Of a stretch of DNA of 9,314 nucleotides, positions 5,938 to 9,314 are shown piece after piece. This DNA is from JACRAO01 sp964490895. GTDB lineage: Bacteria; Bdellovibrionota; UBA1018. Each line of letters begins with the position of its first letter. Position 1 is the first letter of the stretch. The position numbers and the translations under genes are program-made. Under the pieces are notes generated by a model. It had not been told where the DNA came from. It ran no database searches and saw only the letters and a list, made by a program, of their open reading frames with translations. The stretch spans positions 1 to 9,314 of the forward strand of contig CAZBEI010000077.1 in assembly GCA_964490895.1 (NCBI GenBank), in the 5' to 3' direction.

Positions 5938-7427
5938 AGAGCGGGTATGAGGGTGATGTACCACTTGGCAAACGAAGTCTCAACTGTCTTGAACTCTAGT
6001 GGCCGTCCGCCACATAAATTGATATTTTGTGGTGGAGAGCTATCGCTGACAATGGCAAGTGAATATTTGCTGTACGGGGATTGATTGCAGACTTGGTATA
6101 CACTGCCACTTGCAGCCGTTCCACTCCGACCGATAAAAAGGAGTTTTTGAGGATAAGCGGTATCATCGGTAATGATGTGGTAATTCTTGTTAATCACCTT
6201 TCGTGATTCGGCTCCCATGTCCCAGAAGTTAACCTTCCAGTATTGTGAATCACGTGCCCAAATCCAGACATTGCTTCGGATATTGAACAGAACACCCCAT
6301 GTAAGAAAGATGACGGTCAATATCTTTAAATAGTGGTGTTTTTGGACTGCCCCAAGCACTCTTGCCATCAAGATCATAGCAAATACACAGGTTCCGATGA
6401 AGTAATAGTCGTGAACATAAATATGAGTGCCATCAAGGGATACAGCGAACACAAGAGATAGAAGATATAAGACAACGGGTATCCATTCTCCTAGAGCAAG
6501 TGCGGTAATCATAAAGAACCAGCCTACGAACATTGGAAGCTGGCCTTGATGGGGTTCTCGTCGGAGCAGTGAAATTAGTCCGTTCATGCCAACTTCATTA
6601 AGATTCCCGATCGGGTTGAAGCTTGCAAGCGCGAAAATTTGTGGTCCCTCGGCAAAGCTCAAGATATGTTTCGTATGGCTAGTATACCACCAAGTGGGAA
6701 AGATTATGCTGAGTACACATCCGAGGAGCAATGTCTTCCACTGCGTTCTGTATTTTCTTGTCAGTTTTGGCAATACTAATACTGCGCCTAGAACGATGAC
6801 AACGGTTGGCTTGGCAGCGATACCGAGACTGCACAGGAGCACACCCCAGGCCAGGGGTAGTCTATTGCGTGCTTGTAAGAAGTGCACAACACCAGCGATT
6901 ACAAGAGGAAAGGCTATTCCTTCGGGCATGACAATGTTAGCCTGACTTGCCAGTGTGCCTCCTGCAAACCAGAGTAAAAGGCAAGCTGCACCACTCACTT
7001 CGATATTCCATGCTCGTAATAGTTTTGGTAAATGCGTGTATGCGACATAGATGTTTATGAGCAAAATCAACAACGATGATAGAAATACTCCAACCCACGG
7101 GTTTGAGCCAATTAAGAAGCCTATGCCACCAATAACGTTGAGAAGTGGAAATTCTGACGCATTGATCCCATCGCGGAATCCATGTTGTAGAATACGAGGG
7201 TAAATCAGAAAGTCGATGGCCTTGAGTCCTCTTTCTCGGACCTGTTCTGCAAAGGCGACAGACATTCCTATGGTATCTGATTGGCGATGGGTATGTCCTC
7301 CGCTTGGATGCACCCAGAACCGCTGAACGGATGTGACTGCAAAGACTCCTGTGAGGATAATTCCCATATAGAGAAGTAGCCTGCTCGTTGCAATACAATA
7401 TGGTGTTAGCCTAAGTTTCTGAAACAC
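5934..7427 (-). CDS. Polytopic inner-membrane glycosyltransferase, GT-C fold, GT39/ArnT-like
   Basis: The 497-residue product has about ten hydrophobic membrane segments, beginning at about residues 17-33. Between the first two is a periplasmic-type loop with His-Arg-Gln-Ser-Asp-Thr (47-52) and Glu-Phe-Pro (92-94). This pattern is typical of GT-C transferases of the PMT_2/ArnT type, where the first-loop acidic residue (here probably Asp51) is catalytic. His-Asp-Tyr-Tyr-Phe (339-343) in a later loop also fits. A soluble C-terminal region follows from about residue 390. Such enzymes move a sugar from a polyprenyl-phosphate donor to lipid, glycan or protein on the periplasmic side; donor and acceptor are unknown here. 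The start is GTG 7427-7425, with an in-frame stop 13 codons or fewer upstream and only a weak AGG about 12 nt away, so the start is uncertain. Its stop overlaps that of the convergent lipoprotein gene. No other glycan genes are adjacent. Confidence 0.8.
   Translation of the reverse strand: MFQKLRLTPYCIATSRLLLYMGIILTGVFAVTSVQRFWVHPSGGHTHRQSDTIGMSVAFAEQVRERGLKAIDFLIYPRILQHGFRDGINASEFPLLNVIGGIGFLIGSNPWVGVFLSSLLILLINIYVAYTHLPKLLRAWNIEVSGAACLLLWFAGGTLASQANIVMPEGIAFPLVIAGVVHFLQARNRLPLAWGVLLCSLGIAAKPTVVIVLGAVLVLPKLTRKYRTQWKTLLLGCVLSIIFPTWWYTSHTKHILSFAEGPQIFALASFNPIGNLNEVGMNGLISLLRREPHQGQLPMFVGWFFMITALALGEWIPVVLYLLSLVFAVSLDGTHIYVHDYYFIGTCVFAMILMARVLGAVQKHHYLKILTVIFLTWGVLFNIRSNVWIWARDSQYWKVNFWDMGAESRKVINKNYHIITDDTAYPQKLLFIGRSGTAASGSVYQVCNQSPYSKYSLAIVSDSSPPQNINLCGGRPLEFKTVETSFAKWYITLIPAL
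6007..6035 (+). other. 8-bp stem-loop just past the convergent gene ends
   Basis: CCGCCACA (6007-6014) pairs with TGTGGTGG (6028-6035), with one G-U wobble, around a 13-nt A/T-rich loop, about 70 nt after the lipoprotein stop and inside the glycosyltransferase gene. No T-run follows on the plus strand, so it is not a standard intrinsic terminator. It may pause or protect the lipoprotein transcript end, or be chance. Confidence 0.25.
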
Positions 7428-7476
7428 TTTATTAAATACCTAGCATATGCCAAGCCTCTGCCTCAACAATATTTCT

Positions 7477-7505
7477 TGGATTCATTTCCATTACAGATGA
7501 ATCCA
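7477..7505. repeat. 9-bp perfect inverted repeat upstream of the toxin-antitoxin pair
   Basis: TGGATTCAT (7477-7485) and ATGAATCCA (7497-7505) are perfect inverted repeats around 11 bp, with arm centres 20 bp apart. They lie between the divergent glycosyltransferase and toxin genes. There is no adjacent T-run, and no gene ends here on the plus strand, so a terminator is unlikely. A regulatory binding site is possible. Confidence 0.4.
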
Positions 7506-7556
7506 GATGGGTTATTTTTAATTTCTTCGCTTTCAATGCCAAAATAAAGGGCTCTA

Positions 7557-7585
7557 TTGACAATGATATTAAAAAGGTATATTTT
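7557..7585 (+). promoter_or_regulatory. Promoter of the BrnT/CopG toxin-antitoxin operon
   Basis: TTGACA (7557-7562) is a perfect -35 consensus. After exactly 17 bp comes TATTTT (7580-7585, 4 of 6 to the -10 consensus). The predicted start near 7592 is adjacent to the toxin ATG at 7593, so the transcript would have almost no leader. Confidence 0.65.
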
Positions 7586-7591
7586 ATATAC
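7577..7591. promoter_or_regulatory. Palindromic operator candidate over the toxin-antitoxin -10 element
   Basis: GTATAT (7577-7582), a TTT spacer and ATATAC (7586-7591) form a perfect 6-bp inverted repeat spanning the -10 box. Antitoxins of BrnA/CopG type usually repress their own promoter through a ribbon-helix-helix domain, so this is the natural operator candidate. The A/T-rich composition raises the chance level. Confidence 0.45.
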
Positions 7592-7592
7592 T

Positions 7593-7883
7593 ATGTTCGT
7601 CTTCGAGTGGGATCCCTCAAAATCAGAGAGCAATCAAGCAAAGCACGGGATCTCATTTAAGGAGGGATTAGAAATTTGGCAAGGTGTCTATTTGGATGTT
7701 GAGACAATAGCGTACGAAAAAAGTGGGGAAAGTAGAAATGCAACGATAGGTTATGTTGGAGTTGAGGTTTATACAGCAATTTGGACAGGAAGAAAAAATA
7801 AAATAAGGATCATCACTATAAGGAGAGCAAGAGATGGCGAAAAAGAAGTTTTCTTTAAAACACTCATTCAAAAACTCGGATGA
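7593..7883 (+). CDS. brnT: BrnT-family toxin (RelE-like ribonuclease)
   Basis: The 96-residue product matches the BrnT (DUF497) pattern along its whole length. It has Phe-Glu-Trp-Asp-Pro-x-Lys at 4-10, Asn14, Lys-His-Gly-Ile-Ser-Phe at 17-22, and a central strand region with Arg48 and Gly53. It ends with Arg-Ile-Ile-Thr-Ile-Arg-Arg-Ala-Arg at 72-80 and Glu83/Glu85. BrnT toxins are small RelE-fold ribonucleases that inhibit translation and are neutralised by a DNA-binding antitoxin encoded next. I start at ATG 7593. The frame is open upstream to TTG 7557, but that codon lies in the -35 box and would precede the transcript. There is no Shine-Dalgarno at normal distance before ATG 7593. It overlaps the antitoxin gene by 50 bp, the usual toxin-first order of the family. 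No key motif is missing, so the toxin is probably functional. Confidence 0.88.
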   Translation: MFVFEWDPSKSESNQAKHGISFKEGLEIWQGVYLDVETIAYEKSGESRNATIGYVGVEVYTAIWTGRKNKIRIITIRRARDGEKEVFFKTLIQKLG

Positions 7884-8103
7884 AATGGATCAATATTTAG
7901 AAACAGAAGATTTAGGGGCTTTATTCGAAAAACATGGAAAACTAGTCATGCCTAAAATTAGAAAGATTAATTTAGATTTGCCAGAATGGCTGATTGCTCA
8001 ACTCGATTTAGAAGCTAAACGAGCTGGGGTTTCACGTCAGCCTTTGATGAAGCTCTGGCTTACACAAAAGCTAGACTATGAAAGAAAAAAAAGAGCAGCC
8101 TAA
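7834..8103 (+). CDS. CopG/BrnA-type ribbon-helix-helix antitoxin
   Basis: This 89-residue partner of the BrnT toxin begins at ATG 7834, with AAGGAG (7820-7825) 8 nt upstream, inside the toxin gene. Residues 11-31, with a Phe-x-x-Ser-Asp-Glu start and an acidic Thr-Glu-Asp-Leu segment, resemble the toxin-contacting N-terminus of CopG_antitoxin (COG5304/PF12441-type) proteins. Residues 42-82 fit a ribbon-helix-helix: strand 42-49, helix about 51-64, and a second helix beginning Ser-Arg-Gln-Pro-Leu-Met-Lys-Leu-Trp (67-75), where that family has YQ-x-LIK-x-WL. It should bind BrnT and repress the shared promoter. The strong ribosome binding site contrasts with the toxin, which has none, and would favour excess antitoxin. 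Family assignment is from remembered patterns; a BrnA label is also defensible. Confidence 0.82.
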   Translation: MAKKKFSLKHSFKNSDEMDQYLETEDLGALFEKHGKLVMPKIRKINLDLPEWLIAQLDLEAKRAGVSRQPLMKLWLTQKLDYERKKRAA

Positions 8104-8158
8104 GGTCATGTCAAAAAATCTAGCTCCCTCATCCTTTGCACATGGATGGCTTGATCTT

Positions 8159-8206
8159 AATCGTATCATTTTATCTTATTAAATCGTATCATTTTGATCT
8201 CATTTT
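8159..8206. repeat. Phased TATCATTTT-type repeats upstream of the Fic-domain gene
   Basis: AATCGTATCATTTT occurs twice exactly (8159-8172 and 8182-8195), 23 bp apart. A third, shorter variant, TCTCATTTT, lies at 8198-8206, 11 bp after the matching part of copy two. Spacings of 23 and 11 bp are close to two and one helical turns, so the copies would face roughly the same side of the DNA. They look like binding sites for a regulator. Confidence 0.6.
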
Positions 8207-8217
8207 GAATGAGTTCA
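8195..8217. promoter_or_regulatory. 23-bp near-palindromic operator candidate
   Basis: TGATCTCATT (8195-8204) and AATGAGTTCA (8208-8217) are inverted repeats with one mismatch in ten pairs, around a TTG centre. The element directly abuts the extended -10 box of the Fic gene and covers the -35 position, so a bound protein would block RNA polymerase. Confidence 0.55.
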
Positions 8218-8226
8218 TGATATGAT
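8218..8226 (+). promoter_or_regulatory. Extended -10 promoter of the Fic-domain gene
   Basis: TGATATGAT is a TGn extended -10 with TATGAT (5 of 6 to TATAAT). No -35 of normal spacing is evident, as extended -10 promoters allow. The start would be near 8233, giving a leader of about 10 nt that begins at the GAGGG ribosome binding site. Confidence 0.4.
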
Positions 8227-8242
8227 TTCCGTGAGGGAACAC

Positions 8243-9298
8243 ATGAAATTTAAAAATTTAAATCCGAGACAGCAGCAATTGCTCAGCCACGTCAGTGCTG
8301 AACGGTGGATTTTAGCTACTTTGTTTATACAGCAATTCAAGGGAAGAACTGCAGCAATTACTTTAAAGCGGGATCTTGCCAAAATGACAAAAGAAGGAAT
8401 ATTGGAGCGTAGAGGAAAAGGGCGAGCCACTCAGTATCGCCTTTCGCCAACCAATGGTTTGATCTCCCCGATCGATGTTGATTTTTATTTTCAAGTGCCT
8501 CAAGAACAGCGTGGAGCACGCAGGGACTTTAATTTTGAGTTGTTTGATCTTCTCAAAAAAATCGAGGTATTCCATCCTCAGGAATTATTAGAATTATCAC
8601 AGTTGCATGAACGTTTTATAAAAAACTATAATCGCCTTTCTCCGGGATTGCTCAAACGGGAGTTTGAAAGAGTCACCATCGAACTCAGCTGGAAATCCTC
8701 CGCAATAGAAGGCAATACTTATACACTTTTAGAGACAGAAACTCTTTTGAAAGAGGGCGTTTGGGCAAAAGGAAAAAAAGCAGAAGAAGCACGGATGCTC
8801 TTAAATCACAAAGATGCTCTTGATTTTATCCGAACGAATACTGACTTATTCAAAAAAATAAATTTATCAAAGATTGAACAAATTCACTCCCTATTAACCC
8901 AAGATCTTGGAATCTCAAAAAATCTACGCAAAATGCGTGTTGGAATCACAGGGACAGATTACAGGCCGATAGACAACTCCTTTCAGATCCGAGAAGCTGT
9001 CGAGAGCGCCTGCCAACTGATTAATATAAAGACTGATCTTTTTTCTAAGGCGTTGTTGTCCATTTTGCTATTGAGTTACATCCAGCCTTTTGAAGACGGC
9101 AATAAGCGAACCAGTCGTCTGGTTGCAAACGCCGTTTTGTTAGGGGCTAGCTCTTTTCCGTTGTCTTTCAGAAGTGTGAATGAAACAGAATACAAAAAAG
9201 CAATCGTCTTGTTTTATGAACAAAATAATTTGTCAGCTTTCAAAAGGATCTTTTTAGATCAAGCGAAATTTGCGGTAGAAAATTATTTTCAACCGTAG
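8243..9298 (+). CDS. Winged-helix Fic-domain protein with non-canonical active site (His to Gln)
   Basis: I start at ATG 8243, with GAGGG (8233-8237) 5 nt before it. The frame is open to ATG 8222, which has no ribosome binding site and lies in the -10 box. The product has 351 residues. Residues 9-67 look like a winged helix-turn-helix: recognition-type helix with Thr-Leu-Lys-Arg-Asp-Leu, then Gly-Ile-Leu-Glu-Arg-Arg-Gly-Lys-Gly-Arg wing. A Fic domain follows: the inhibitory SxxxEG motif (Ser152, Glu156, Gly157), the flap (about 229-243), and the Fic motif at 281-292, QPFEDGNKRTSR. Canonical Fic is HxFx(D/E)GNGRxxR, so the catalytic His is Gln and the second Gly is Lys, as in Doc kinases. Classical AMPylation is therefore doubtful. 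The tail, with Arg-Ser-Val-Asn-Glu and Phe-Tyr-Glu-Gln-Asn-Asn, looks intact, so this is not decay. It probably autoregulates through the upstream repeats. Confidence 0.85.
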   Translation: MKFKNLNPRQQQLLSHVSAERWILATLFIQQFKGRTAAITLKRDLAKMTKEGILERRGKGRATQYRLSPTNGLISPIDVDFYFQVPQEQRGARRDFNFELFDLLKKIEVFHPQELLELSQLHERFIKNYNRLSPGLLKREFERVTIELSWKSSAIEGNTYTLLETETLLKEGVWAKGKKAEEARMLLNHKDALDFIRTNTDLFKKINLSKIEQIHSLLTQDLGISKNLRKMRVGITGTDYRPIDNSFQIREAVESACQLINIKTDLFSKALLSILLLSYIQPFEDGNKRTSRLVANAVLLGASSFPLSFRSVNETEYKKAIVLFYEQNNLSAFKRIFLDQAKFAVENYFQP

Positions 9299-9314
9299 AA
9301 AAAGAAGGTGTGGG

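Noticed and set aside
6586..6945. Plus-strand open frame of 119 codons opposite the glycosyltransferase gene
   Set aside because: Low-complexity shadow without a ribosome binding site; the opposite strand encodes conserved membrane protein sequence.
6937..7398. Minus-strand open frame of 153 codons in another frame of the glycosyltransferase gene
   Set aside because: The translation is rich in Arg, Cys, His and Ser without domain features, while the other frame gives clear membrane segments and GT-C motifs.
7447..7500. 17-codon open frame with ATG upstream of the toxin-antitoxin pair
   Set aside because: No ribosome binding site, and it runs through the 9-bp inverted repeat; likely chance.
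8108..8182. 24-codon open frame right after the antitoxin gene
   Set aside because: The only purine-rich site is 2 nt from the ATG, too close for initiation, and the frame runs into the repeats upstream of the Fic gene.
8159..8206. CRISPR-like array upstream of the Fic gene
   Set aside because: The repeats are only 9-14 bp with spacers of 2-9 bp, too short for CRISPR; they fit operator sites better.
8215..8575. Two minus-strand open frames opposite the start of the Fic-domain gene
   Set aside because: Both are opposite a clear winged-helix/Fic coding sequence and have no initiation signals.

Overview
The window looks like a chromosomal segment of a Gram-negative bacterium with a moderate-to-low G+C genome. 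The evidence is an outer-membrane-type beta-barrel protein ending in a C-terminal aromatic residue, a lipoprotein with a textbook lipobox, a type I signal peptide, and an inner-membrane GT-C glycosyltransferase. The style of the large, poorly recognisable envelope proteins reminds me of Bdellovibrio-like or Oligoflexia-like bacteria. That placement is only an impression, because no rRNA or other taxonomic marker is present.

Left part (1-2195): two minus-strand genes. The first is a secreted protein of unknown function that runs off the left edge. The second is a zinc/quinone-type medium-chain dehydrogenase that resembles the reductase part of crotonyl-CoA carboxylase/reductases. The dehydrogenase leader can fold into a hairpin whose 3' arm contains its ribosome binding site. 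A 207-bp divergent control region (1989-2195) holds its probable extended -10 promoter, an 8-bp inverted repeat, and the promoter of the next gene on the plus strand.

Centre (2196-5937): a two-gene plus-strand operon. A predicted outer-membrane beta-barrel protein, better started at TTG 2220, overlaps by 11 bp a 777-residue lipoprotein starting at ATG 3604. The lipoprotein carries one canonical EF-hand calcium loop near its C-terminus and several degenerate EF-hand-like half-motifs before it. The two genes probably give a membrane-anchored pair at the outer membrane. The operon runs tail-to-tail, with stop codons overlapping by 4 bp, into a minus-strand GT39/ArnT-like polytopic glycosyltransferase (5934-7427).

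Right part (7428-9314): an A/T-rich accessory cluster on the plus strand. It starts with a BrnT-type toxin and CopG-type antitoxin pair overlapping by 50 bp. Their promoter has a consensus -35, a palindrome over the -10, and a predicted transcription start at the toxin ATG, so the toxin may be read from a leaderless mRNA. Next is a protein with an N-terminal winged helix and a Fic domain, in which the catalytic His of the Fic motif is Gln and the GNG glycine is Lys, while the inhibitory SxxxEG motif is intact. Upstream of it lie repeated TATCATTTT-like sites, a 23-bp near-palindrome and an extended -10 element, which suggests autoregulation. This Fic-like regulator and its operator array, beside the toxin-antitoxin pair, is the most unusual part of the window.
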